Assembly: GCA_030549495.1 (NCBI GenBank)
Contig: JAUIRK010000113.1
Location: forward strand, 139,501-203,500
DNA length: 64,000 nt
Reading direction: 5' to 3'
DNA from: Nectonema munidae
Taxonomy: Eukaryota > Nematomorpha > Nectonematoida > Nectonematidae
Shown: in pieces, positions 11,708-25,000 of the stretch
Layout: every line of letters begins with the position of its first letter
Numbering within the stretch: position 1 is the stretch's first letter
Made by a program: the position numbers and the translations under genes
The notes under the pieces: generated by a model
What the model was told of the DNA's origin: nothing
The model's database searches: none
What the model saw: only the letters and a program-made list of their open reading frames with translations

Positions 11708-12224
11708 CTATCTAGATATTGGCTACTATGCTTATATCCCAATTTTGGAAGTTAAGTTTCAGTTGCAGTTTGGATATATGCCACCACTAATACCTTTATT
11801 GGCGCAGCAAAGAACCTAAGATGTCTCAGTGTGTTTTATCTCAATCAAATATAGAAACCATTGAAGTTGAAAGATAAAAAATTAAAATCCTAATAATTGA
11901 AGCTTAAAAAATTCTGTTCGGAAATCTGTTAACGTGTATTCAAAAGACATTAACCTAAACTCTACCAACTGACCAAACAAACCAGCTAACAAACTTAATA
12001 ACTAACGCACCCTGTAACTAATATACACTGCAAATATTTTCTAGAATTTGTTTTAAGGAATTTGATCTTTCAGGATTTTGAACGGCACTCGATTTATTTA
12101 CCCAACATTTTGAGATCCGAGATGATTTTTTCCTTAACCAATGTAATTTCTCATTTTAGGTAAAGCAGTAATGCCCTTTAAGAATGTAAGAATTATCTGA
12201 CAAGATTTGGAAAAACTTTCAACA
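11708..12224 (+). promoter_or_regulatory. Presumed 5' region of the ABCG gene
   Basis: This separates the MITE from the ATG. A pyrimidine-rich tract ending TTCTCATTTTAG at 12159 could be a 3' splice site of an intron in the 5' untranslated region. No TATA box or initiator could be chosen with confidence in such AT-rich sequence. Confidence 0.3.
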
Positions 12225-13012
12225 ATGGTTAAGAGTGGTGTGGATAATTTGGGGTGTAGTGACCTAAAAAGCGATCACAATAATGAAGACAAAACGAGTG
12301 AAATGGAGTGCACCTTGAAAGTCAGCTCCAAGAAGCACTTGCCTTTGGGAAGTTTGAATAGCCGTGCAAACCTCGATAATGGAGCCACGAGTGAGGGCAT
12401 GAAGTTGGACTCGAAAGACTTTTTGGTGTTCAAGCCAAGCACCCTGTGTTTCAAGTCCATCACGATGTCCATCAAAAATAAAAAGAAGAAGAAAAAGAAG
12501 AAGAAGGAGATTTTGAGTGATATGAATGGCATTGTTCGCTCAGGAATGACAGCCATAATGGGACCGAGTGGATCTGGAAAAACTTCTCTCTTGGACGTTC
12601 TCTCAGATAGAGCGTACAGGAAAAACATGAGTGGAGAAATATTTGTTAATTCGGCGCCGATTTCAAAGTTCTTCAAACTTAAGTCGGGATATGTGCCGCA
12701 AGATGACATCGTCATGGGCACAATGAGTGTATACGAAAACATCTACTTCTCTGCAAGTCTTCGCGTTCGCAAAACTTTGAATGCAGCGTTTAAACGCGAT
12801 CTCACGATGCTCGTGATCAAAGCTCTTTTGCTGGATAAGTGTGCACAAGTTTTGGTGGGAAGTGAATTTGCAAAGGGCATCTCTGGGGGCGAGAGAAAAA
12901 GGACTGCGATTGGGATCGAACTGGTCACCATGCCCTCTTTCCTCTTTCTAGATGAGCCAACAACCGGCTTAGACGCCTTTACAGCCACCTCCGTCATGAA
13001 AGTTCTTAAAAA
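12225..13012 (+). CDS. ABCG2-like gene, coding exon 1
   Basis: Residues 1-262 plus two bases of codon 263. It encodes a hydrophilic N-terminus of about 75 residues, a lysine run of nine or so residues from AAG/AAA codons just before the Walker A region, then Walker A, Q-loop, signature and Walker B. ATG 12225 is the first ATG in frame. The frame is also open to a TTG at 12207, which is unlikely to be used. The donor is AA|GTATTC at 13013. Reading past the donor soon meets a stop. Confidence 0.92.
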
Positions 13013-16000
13013 GTATTCCTCTTTTAATAATTATCATGCAAGCTTCTTACATTCTTAAATTTCTTTTCTTTCTTTCCTTTAAAACAGATAGTTTTAAATT
13101 ATCCCAAACTGATAGTCCTAACAATATGCGGACTTTAACCATGGCAACTGGTTTTAAAGCTTTTTCAACCATCTTCGCTATGTATGTTTAACCTAATTGT
13201 TTCTAGAAACGCAGAAGATGTGTAATCACTGAACAGTCGCTTTAAGTTATATGAAAATTCATCGAAAAAGAAAATGACATGATAAATATTTGAAAACCAA
13301 TCACCAAAACCTTAAAAGATAACATTTATTAAATCATTAGATATTCTATTGAATTTTTTGGTGTAGAAAACTAAATTTTTTTTTTTATTATTTCAATGAA
13401 AATAAGGTATAGTTTAGCCAAATGAATGTTCTAAGACGTCACTTATACCAAGGTATAAACTATCCATTTTTGATAAGGTTTATTATATATGGTAAAAATA
13501 GCAATCCTAAAATGCAGTGGCGTAGCCAAAAAATGGAAGTTGGGGGGGGGGGGGGGGGGGGAAAGCAAGGAATTTAGGGGGCAAGCATATTGGAAATAAA
13601 ATTATTTGGGGGGGGGGGGGGGGCCAAAAAGGTATTTGGGGGGGGGGGGGGCACTGCCCCCTTGCCCCCCTCTGGCTACGCCACTGCAAAATGTCAAGAC
13701 ATTTTATACATGTTTTTAATGATCTTTATAGAAGAAGAAGAAGAAGAAGAAGAAGAAGAACTTTATTTATGCAAATATTTAGAATATTATATAAGTATAG
13801 CAATCTATATAGAGAAATAAATAAATAAAATTTTACAAAATTGGTTCATATATCGTGAATTAAGTTAATTAGTTTCCAAAGTTTTGTTAAAGCCGCTATC
13901 AGAGTATTAAACTAAAAACAGAAAAAAATGTTCCATGAACAAAATGCTAATATATTGGAAGAAAACAGTTTCTTATTTGTCAGATGATCGCTTCAGAATA
14001 TCCAGACCTGCTTTTATCTCTAAACAACTCTTTGAATTTGGTAATTGAAGAACAACTTTCACACTTATGTGTCGGTAAAACGCACGCATTTTGTACCTTA
14101 GTGAATGACGAGAGAGTTTAAGCCGTGTATGAAGGTTTTCCTAATCTTGAAGGAGTTTGCAGTACGTAGGAGCTCTTTCATCATATTTATTTTATTTTGG
14201 AACAGAATATGGCAATTTAGTTTTAAACAGTGAAGTAAAAAGATACCCATTTTTTAGTTGCAGAGATCTTTCAGTTAGAGTATTTTGTTTTTCCGAAACA
14301 AAACACAATTTTAAATGCCCTACGATTTAAAACTTCCAGGTGCTCGATATTTCAACGTTCAAAATTTATAAGACTATAATTTATGCGAGGTTGAAAAATA
14401 ATTTTGTAAATATAATTAATAGTACATTTGGAGTAAAAAATTTCTTTGTATGTTTCATTATTCCAATTATATTTTACTAAGTTTTACATGCAAGAAGTTT
14501 AAATTAAAATACCAGGATCTACATTATCTTTTATTATATCTACATCATCGCTTTATTTGTATCTTTATTCATTGTTAGGGCAATCTTTTCAAATCATTCA
14601 TATAATTTTCACACCATACTCAAAAAGCAGGCAACATCATCAGTATAAATTGTAAATTGCAAACATTTTTGCAAATCATTTATATATAATACAAATACTA
14701 AGCTCTCTATTTTCCAAGTAAGAAGCCAAAAAGTTGCAAGTGCTCTGTGAGAAACCATAACTGGGACATTTATACATCAGAACATCATGAGAAATGAGTC
14801 TAGCATCAAGTTTATTTTCCAAGTGAATTACAATTTTGTCAGCCAAGAAGCTGTGAATTAGTTCAGTAGGAATTTTTTTCTGAAGGTAATGTTGATTAAA
14901 GTATACATTGTTAGGAAACTCGAAATTTGGGAGTGGATAATCTTTTCAAAAATTTCTGGGTAAAATACTAGAATTATCGAAATTGGTCTGAAGTTTGATA
15001 TAACAAATTCATTCATTTTCTTATTTACAGAAATAACTTTGTCCAGTTTTAAAAATGAGGGGAAAAAGGAAGATTCAAAGAAAATTTAAAGCTCTAATCA
15101 AAATTTAGCGTTGTTATGAACTTGTATTTCATTTAATGAACCGGAAGAAGGCATGATAAACGAAACATTCAACTCATTATAGAGAATTTTCTTGCCTACA
15201 ATGATTTCTCCATCATCAAGTTCTAGGTTTTCTAAATCTTCATTTCTTGATATACAAGAGAAAGGTAATAAGTATTCAAACTGTTTCTGCATTTTGAAAT
15301 TATCAATATTTCTGATCTTAAATACGCTTTAAGTGATAAAAGATTGAAGGTTAAAGACGACTTAATTGAAAAAACACTATTTTTTACGTTGCAATAAATG
15401 GAATTTTGAATAAATAATAATTAAACATTTTTCTAATTTAAGATGAATTAATTTTTTTAAATTTTATATCGAGTTTAATGTTTTGAAATTTTGCTCAACA
15501 AACAATTTTATTTTAAATTAACTTCCTTAATTCTTCTCTTTAAATGAATAATATAAAAACATTAAAATTAAAAACATAATATTAATACGCAATCATTGTG
15601 TACTAAGCATTTATTTGCATGATCAAAAAGATCAAAAAAAAATTTTGAGCATGTTTGACTACATTATTATTACATTTAGATTTTTTTCAAAATTTCGCTA
15701 GGTTTTTTAATTTTTTTCTAATACCATTTTACTGTACGAAAAAATGTAAAGTTTGGGAAATGTGAAATTTCTTTTCTAAGCGAAACCCTGGTCAACACTG
15801 TTGATAAGAAACCAAAGTATAAACATTTCACTATATAAAAAATTCTCTCACTCAAAGTAAAAAAACTTCTCTGTGAAAGACGTGAGAAAATCATTTGAAG
15901 AAGTATCACTTTTCAAAATATGCGTTTGCTTCTGTTTTGCTAAGTCACAAGATTTTTCATGGAGTTCACTCTCTTTTCGAATTCGTTGTTTTTCAATTTT

Positions 16001-19000
16001 GAATTTTGCGATAACGATAAACTTGATAAATATATGGTATTTTAAATCACAAAATATTTTATTGATAAATGTGTCCTTTCAAAACCGCATTTAAGATGTT
16101 TATATCGTTCTGCTTAGTGGCACGGCTTAAACATTGAGCATTATGATAATCATGTTTTTGCTACTTTTTCTGAAAAGATTCTGGCAATGCCAACATGACC
16201 GTAGTATACAATTATAAGAAAAATGTCAATGACAATATTCTTGAAAATGCCAAAACTAAAATTCTAATTTATTTTTCTAATAAAATTCCAATTTTTTTTC
16301 TTAATTCGCTTATGAATTTAGTCTACAGTCAATTCAATCAAAGAATTTCTTCATTTCCCTAAGATATAGCATTTTCACTTAAAGTTCGTTTAAGTTCGTC
16401 TTTTTTCACTTTAAGTTCATCTTTTTTCCCTTTAAGTTCGTTTAAGTTCGTCTTTTTTCACTTTAAGTTCATCTTTTTTCCCTTTAAGTTCGTCCTTTTT
16501 CATTTTAAGTTTGTCCTTGTGACTTTAACAATAAATCGATTTCAAAAGCATCTTCAAATTAAAAAAAATTAGGAACTTTTTTTTCAAAATTTTTTTTTAA
16601 TAAGAAATGAAAAATAAATTAATTAAAAAAAACTAATATACAAATTAAAAAATAATAATTTCATATTCCTTTTTAACATAACATAAGATAACTTATTAAG
16701 CGAAGGTGAAGCCAGTGGTAAGTTTGTTGGTTTCGCATCAAGTGAAGTTTGAAATACGTTGATTTAAACGCGTAACTGATGAGTAAATAAATTCTTGGGG
16801 GGGGGGGGGGGGAGGGACTTTTTGCAAGAAATTTAGTTAGAAGCTAAAATTAATTGATTTTTTTAGTACTTCATGAAATTTATTCCTCATTTTCAATTGT
16901 TTGTTCAAGTGGTAAAGTTTTCTGTTTACATTTGGAAAAGATTTCTTATTTAATTTTGCTTAATTTCAAAATATCTCATGAGCAAACTCTCAAAATCAGT
17001 TTCAAGTTTTTTTTTTAAATATTTTGCTTATAAACAAAAATTAAATTCGTTTTTTTATCAAAAACTCATAAATTTTCCACTTGATTTTTATTATTTTTAA
17101 AAAAATTTTGATAAATAAGGTCATAAACTTTATACTAAAATGGACGTTAAAACAAACGGTTTTAAACTTCAAAATAAACTAAAAACAATAATATTGTAGT
17201 TTTTTTAATTATTTTTTTTTACATTTCTTATATAAACTTAAAAGTAAAAAATATCTTGAAATTTGGAAAAATAGTTTCTAGTTTTTTTAAATTTGAAATG
17301 CTTTGAAACGGTTTAATATTAAAGTCACAAGGAAGAACTTAATATAAAAAAGGACGAACTTAAAGTGAAAATGTTATATTTAAATTTCACCGTAAAAACT
17401 TTAAGAAAAAAGGATCATTAAAAATTTTTCTTAGAAATCATGTAATGCATTTTTGTTTACTAACTAGTATAAAATTGTAATCTTAGCATATCCTTTCTTT
17501 TCATGTGTTAATATAGTGCATGTAAATCTACAATTATTTACTTTTCTATACTTGGAAGAACTTTTTACACTTGATGCGAAAATACTTTGAAATTCTAAGA
17601 TTATGTGTATTAACAAACATTTTATATTCATTTGAATGAAAACACTATTCGATAATGTGGTATGGTAGAATAAGTTTTGGATAGTAAAAATATTTCATTG
17701 TTGTTTGGTTTTTAAATAAACTAAAATACCAAAAATTTGATTTAAAATTTCTTTCTGCTGAGCAAACAAATTCTTGTATATGATGTCGACATATTAAAAT
17801 AAATAGCCATGTATTTTTCTTAAAAAATCAATTTCAAAATCTTCTTATGATCAAGAACATAAAATTTAAAAATTATTATTGATTAAACAAAACTTTTTTT
17901 ATCACATCATCCCATTTTATGGATAAAATATTTTTACATCGGTTTCTGCTTTTATTTGTGTTAAAATTTCCAGGTGGATATAGTTTTTTTCACATATGTT
18001 TGCTTCAATAAACACACGTGTCTCTTATACACAAGTATTCATTATATCTTTCTTGATTCCAAATATGTTTAAACTTGATAGATACAGTTTTATATTTTGA
18101 AAATAGATTTTCAGATAAAGGCTGCTGTATCATATTCACAATTCATCAACCGCGTTACAACATCTTCGAACTTTTCAATCAACTTATTCTTCTATCCCAA
18201 GGAAGAATGATTTATCAAGGAGATTCAATGAAAGCTATAAACTACTTCAAAAATTTTGGCTATATTTGCTCCGAGTTCAACAACCCTGCTGACTTCCTCC
18301 TTGACATCACGGTACAAAACGAAAATGAATTTGAACATAAAGGAGCCGAAAAAGGTGATGAAAGTAATTGCACACATGTTCACGCCGAAAAAAATGCAAA
18401 GGGTGTATCGTTTGCAGAAGCGTATATGCAATCTCAGCAGCATTCCGAAATTTTGCAAAAGGTAGCGAAAGAAACGTCTGAATCCTCAAGGATTTACTTC
18501 TCTGATCAGCGTACTGAAGCCATATACAAAAATGATGATTCTGAGTCCTTGCCTTTCATAAAACAGGTTTACTTTTTGTGTAAACCCTTTTTATAATAGG
18601 ATGGATCATTTTTAGATTTGATAGTTAAGATTAGGGATTATATCGTACTAAAAAGAGAGAAAGTTTTTTTTCCAAAAAGAAAAATTGAAGAGATAACTTT
18701 TTTGAAAATGTCATTTTTCTTATATTATGGTCAAAAACTTGTTTTATGTATATTGTTTAACTTAAGGTTGTTTTAATTTTCCAAAATTTCTCTTTTTATT
18801 TTGGTAAAAATGTAACTATGAATAAATGACCTAAATATGTGCACATATATTTTAATAAAAACATAAAAAATATATTTTTTCGAAAATCAAATTTTCTTTG
18901 ATGTCAAGAGTTTGAAAGTTTTCCTTTCTTAGGTTATTTTGTAAATATCATTTATTATGCCTTCCTTCATAATGAAGTAAAATTATTTATATTGTGGCTA

Positions 19001-22000
19001 TGAAAAGTCTTTTTATAATTAATTTGAAAGTCTTTTTTTTCACTTCAAGTTCTCCTTCAATCTCATTGTTCTTTTATTTATACTTAATGTTGTTGTATTT
19101 TGTGTTTATAGAAATTTTTTGTATAAATATTACTAACATATATATATATGTAATCTCCAACCTGTATACTACAATGATTCATCTCCAACCTGTATACTAG
19201 GATGTTTCATCTCCAACCTGTATACTACGATGATTAATCTCCAAGCTGTTTACTACGATGATTCATTTTCAACCTGTATACTACGATGGTTTCTATTCCA
19301 TGTACAAATGACTAGGGAGACAATGTTCAACTTTCTGTTCATATTTTGCTAGATGTAAAATTTGATTTACCTCATTCGGGGAGACGATGCTACATAAGTT
19401 ATTACCTATATACCTGTATACTGCGATGGTTCATCTCCAAACTGACAGTTCATATTTTGCTAGATGTAAGATTTGATATAAGTTGAATATTTTTTAAATT
19501 TTAAACTCGCACATTTTTAAACTAATTTTTTTTATTTTTCATGTGTTTTTTTTATTTTCTGTTTATTACACAATGTTAACCCTAGGAATTTTTTTTATTT
19601 TCTTTTTTTATAAACATTATTATTGTTTTTTTTTAAAGAAGCGGCTCATATGGGCTTTTTGAAATTCACTATATTCTTAATATTTACAATACATGTATTG
19701 ATTTATAATTCATTTTGTACTCAACTCATTGTGCTAAAAGTGTGTTTTTTTCCTTTTTTGTCGGGATAAATAAGCCTATAAATAGTGGTGGATTCGTTAA
19801 AAGTTAACCAATTATATTAACCGATTAATAAGCTGGACTAATTCACCGTAACCAAACCGTAATTCACCAGTTAATTCAACTTGCAAAACCTTTTGCAAAT
19901 CATAATAAATTTACGTATATATCAATGCTTTAAAAATATTTAAAGCAATTGTAACACAATGCCTTGTATAAATATGTTATATTTTTTTAAAAACACCATT
20001 GTATCATCCTATTTCGAGTTTCTGTTCCTTGAATTTATGTTCTAATAAAATAGCGTTGGATTTTTTTCACTTTCCTTAACAAACTATTTTTGTATCTCAT
20101 GTATATCTATGGACTCAAAATTTTTCCGAAAATAGATCGGTTAAGAGATATTGAGCAATGAATTAGCCTCTTAACGAAACACGATTAACTACCATTACTT
20201 ATAAATACCAAAAGAATGGGGAGACTTTCATTTTTTATTCTCTGTCGTTTTTTATTGTTTTTTTAATTTTTGCAATTAATAACAAAATTGTCATCATCAT
20301 CATATTTTTTTTGGCTTTATCAAGAATCTAAATTGCAAACAAAACTAAAAAAAATTCATTAAAGCAACGCATTACTTTGTTTGAAATGATTTATATTTTA
20401 AATTTAAAACAGAATTTGAGTATGAAAAACACATTTTAATTGAAATGTATATAAAATCGAACTTTGAATGATAAAGAAGGGTAGAAGTTATCATTAAAAG
20501 TGATTTAACTTAAAATAAAAATGCTATATCGGATAAAATATTCTCCATTGCATCCCCTCGCCCTAAAATCCTTTTCTGCCACTTGACCCTTATGTGCTAG
20601 CTATACACACTTAAGTTAACCTCTTTTAACATGTATGTCTTTAAAACGCGTTTGTTTGCCGAATGATGTTGACTTGTCTAAAAATTTAGAAAGAAAAGCA
20701 TATGATTTTCTCTTAAAATTCCTTTTTATTTTTTGTTATGAACGCGCATTCTTCTCTTCTAATTCGTCCTTTTAACTACTTCTAATTATTATTATAGTTT
20801 AAAAAAGTTTTACTCTTTTAATTAACAATTTTGACATATATGTTTTAAAGGCAGGCCAAAATTAAGTACATCGGGTCGTTTTCATCTTAAAGTACTTGCG
20901 TGCACATATGATCAAGGAAGTTTGCATCCTGGATCTAACCCAGGATGTTTTGGTATTGAATTCAAGCTTATATCGCACCCCATTAAAGCAAAACCTTAAA
21001 AATCAAAGTTAATGAACGAAAAATAAAATACTCTTTACTTCAATTATGTTCAAAAATTTCTGTTTTTACTATTATATTTTAATTAACTTTTAAATTGTGA
21101 AAATTTTTCAATCTTAAAAATTTATTTCAACAATGAAATAATTTTTAAAAAAACTTGGAGAAGTTTTCAAGCGATAAATTATATATTTTTGATGTGATTT
21201 ATGATTTTCAAATATATTTTCAAAAAATTAATTAAAAAATTTAAATAATATTAATTGTAATAATTAAAATATTTTATGATAAATAAAACTTTTTCTTTAA
21301 CGCATTTTAGATGGCAATCGTTGGAAAGAGAGCAATTTTAAATATGGTTCGAAATCCGCAAGTATTCAAAGTTCAAGTATGTGTCATTAATTTCATTATA
21401 ACCTTAAGTGTGAAAGTTTTTGTTTTATTACTTTTTTTGTGAGGTATTTGTTTTATTACATTTTTTCCAAGTGCCATTACTTATATTCTGAATATAAGTA
21501 TTCAGATTCTTTTGAATAAACATCTTCAAATTGGAAAACCAAATTTTGATCAATTCTTTTTAGTTGGTGTGACTTTGTCTAAAGTTCATGAACACAATGA
21601 CTTGGGGTTAATAATCGACTCAAAGCTTAACTTTTATCTCCATGTTTCAAAAGTTTGTGAAAAAGGCATACTCAACGATACATATGTTGAAAAATACTTT
21701 TGTAATATCAAACAGTGAACTTGCTGTACACCTTTTCAAGTCCTTGATAAGACCAATTCTTGAATACGCAAATGTGATTTATGGGGATAGCTCTGTGAGT
21801 AATGTCAAAAAAATTGAAAAAATTCAAAAAACTTCACAAAAAGTTTACCTGTTATGAGAAATGTTCCTTATTCTGAAAGAATGGAAGTTTTGAACTTACC
21901 TTCACTTTATTATGGAATAAAGAAAAACGAAATGATAACGATTTTCAACATTGTAAAGAAAAATATAATAATAAAAGAAGATGTCCTGCCTGGCTTTTCA

Positions 22001-25000
22001 ACAAGAATGTCTAGATCGCATTGCCTCAAATTTAAAGCTGAAAGTTTCCAGAACAAGTATCACCAAACATTTTTAACACAAAAAGCTTTTGAAGATTGGA
22101 ATTCTTTGCCCAGTGAAGTTGTGAATTCTACTACATTGAATGACTTTAAAAACAAACTGGATGCAGCTTGGCAGTCTAGGAGATTGTATTATTTTGCTTA
22201 ATTTCAAGATGCAAACCTTAGAGGCATTAGCCTCAATTTTGCTTAAATAAATATGTTATGTTATGTTAATTTTTGTTCAAAAAGAAATATTTTTTGTCAA
22301 GTTTACAAAACGTAACACTAGATATTTGAGATCTAAGCATTAGTAATAAACGATCATACAAATTAGTAGTAAAATTGATATATTCTCAAAAAAAGTAATT
22401 GTGATTGGCTTTGAAAAATATTCACTCAAAGAAAACATTTATTCAGCTACTTATAAGAATGAACTTTAAAGTAGTAAAAAATAAAAGCTGTTTAAATGCT
22501 TTAAGGGTAAAGCCATACACTATATAAAAATAGAACAAGCGCAATAGTTTAATTCTTTGTAATCGATGTCACAATATATTCACATATGGATATATTTGTG
22601 AGTTATTTGTTGTTGTTTTCCTTTAATTCAAAAACTCTTACACTAAAAGGACCAAAGACGTCAATTGACGTAAACTATACTTTGATATTGGATTTATCAC
22701 TATAGCATGTGTGACTATACCATCATACTACGTAACAATGTTTTAATTAATGTTTCATTTGACATATGTGTTAAAAAATATGTGGAGTAAAGTGGGTTGA
22801 AAAATTTTTCCCAGTACTATGGCAAGTACACGGTTTTTAGAAATAATGAAGTTTCTTCGTTTTGACTACAAAAGTGAAAGGAAAATTCGATTTGTCCAAG
22901 ATAAATTTTGCTTGATAAGATAATTTTGATATTTGATATATAGACGTCACTTGACGTATTCGGACCTTTATGGTGAATTTTTTTGGTCCTTCTAGTGTTA
23001 ACCTTTAAAGTCTGATCAAAAGTAATGGCGCTCAATTCTCAGAGTTCAAAATGAGCCATGAGACAAGGGGTTGAAGAAGACTGATCTAGATTAAAATGTT
23101 ACACTGATTCCTCCATTGAACTGATCTAAATTACAGCTCTTCTTCAACAAAAGCAAGCTTAATTGGATTGAATTATGCACACATAGGTTGATGAATTAGG
23201 GCTGAACCAATGCATCATCAAACCTTCTGAATCCAATTTTGCTTGAGTAGCACGAGCGATAACATATTTTTTCATTTTTATTTTTCAATCCTTGCTCATG
23301 GTCGAGAAGGAATAAAATTTTGGAAAATGTATACCTCAACTTTTTTTTTAATTTTTAATTCTTAAGATGATTAAAACTTCGGTTCAATGAACCGTTACAC
23401 ATTCCTACATTTTAAATAAAAGTTAGCAAAAGGTGAAGTGTGGATATTAAATGTTGCTTTCTTCTCCTTTAAGATCATGGTTATGTTTGTGGTGTCTTTG
23501 ATCGTTGGAACAATTTTTTTCCAAACAGACAACTCCACAAGCCGTGGCATTCAAAACAGGTTTCGCCTTTTTCTCACTCTCAAAAGATATTCATGATGCT
23601 TCAAACTTGCAAATACAAGAAAATGATTCTTGCATCTACATACACAATTTATCTATATGCACATTTCGCCGAAACCCTGTAGCGCGGCAAAGCAGAATGA
23701 GACCCAAAGAGGTGGAAACCCGTCTTGGATTGGCTTGCGTGGTGTGATAAAGTTAATCAAATGTGCTTACGCGCATCCATCTTGTTATCATATATATCTC
23801 TTACAAATTAGAATTAACTTTAAGTTAATTAAATTATTGAATATAATAATTATATGCATATTTAAATAATGCATATTAATTGCAATAACTTTACACATTA
23901 CTTAATATTGAACAAAAAGAGTAAAGTTTCGAACAATTTAGTTAAATAAATAACAAATTTTTGACTCCGAGATATACTGGGTTGAAAGGAGCGTAGACGG
24001 ATAATCTCTGAAGTCGAAAAATCAGATAAAATCTGAGAGGGGGTACACACGCCAGGATTGTAGGAAGAGGCAAACTGTTGGTGTATTACAAGTACATAAG
24101 GCAAAAAGTACATATAGTAATGTATTAGGATGCATGGGATATTAAAGGGGAAGAAGATTATAGAGGAAAGTTGAATGAATATGTGCAGCAACAAATACAT
24201 ATGTAGGTATTGATACAAAATAAATAAAACTCATGAATAAATGTAATATATAAGCGATTTACTCGCCTTTTACAAGATTCAGCATCACACTAGTCCCATT
24301 CTTACTCCGGAATACTCAGGGCCGATGGTAGAAATTTGCTGGGCCCAATTAGAAATCTGATAGCCGCGGCCGGACTCTACATAATAAAAGTTATCGGTGT
24401 TTATATTTCATATAAAAAACACATACAAACCAAAAAAATAGACATTTAATGCTTGGTATAAAAAATTTTTTATGTACGATGGATACTTTATTATTTTGCT
24501 TTTAACATTGAGAGGGAAATTAGGCAAGTACATATACTCTTTTAGAAAAAGACTCTTCTAGCTTTTTTATCTTTCAAAATGCTTTCAAAGTCAATAGCTT
24601 TAGCAATCTCGCTTCCTATAGAAAGCATCGTCAAACTCTTAAGTCTTTCTTGTGAAACCGTAGACCTCGAGTGTGTTTTAATTCGTTTCAGCTTTGAAAA
24701 GCCTCTTTCTTCTGCGGCATCGTTGAATAAATCTTCAAGGCAATGAAAACATTAGGAAATGTAGTAAATCCAATGTTTTCTATCAGCCTCCTATTTTCAA
24801 AAACCTTCTAAGATCTAAAGTAATAAAAAACTAAATTTTAGAACAAAAATTTATAGATTTTGGTTGAATGTCTGTAAATATTAATTTTTTCATGTGATAA
24901 AAACACTTTTTAAAATTTTAGAGATAAAATTTCTTTTTTGAAATGTGAAGCTGCAGAAAACTTGAATGTTTAAAAAAGTAAGAAAAAGATACGCCATTTT

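Noticed and set aside
12275-12997. Three - strand open frames opposite ABCG exon 1
   Set aside because: They are reverse shadows of the conserved ATPase exon and show no domain of their own.
20925-20955. Hairpin CATCCTGG/CCAGGATG as an RNA gene
   Set aside because: A single short stem in intron sequence with no further structure or recurrence seen.
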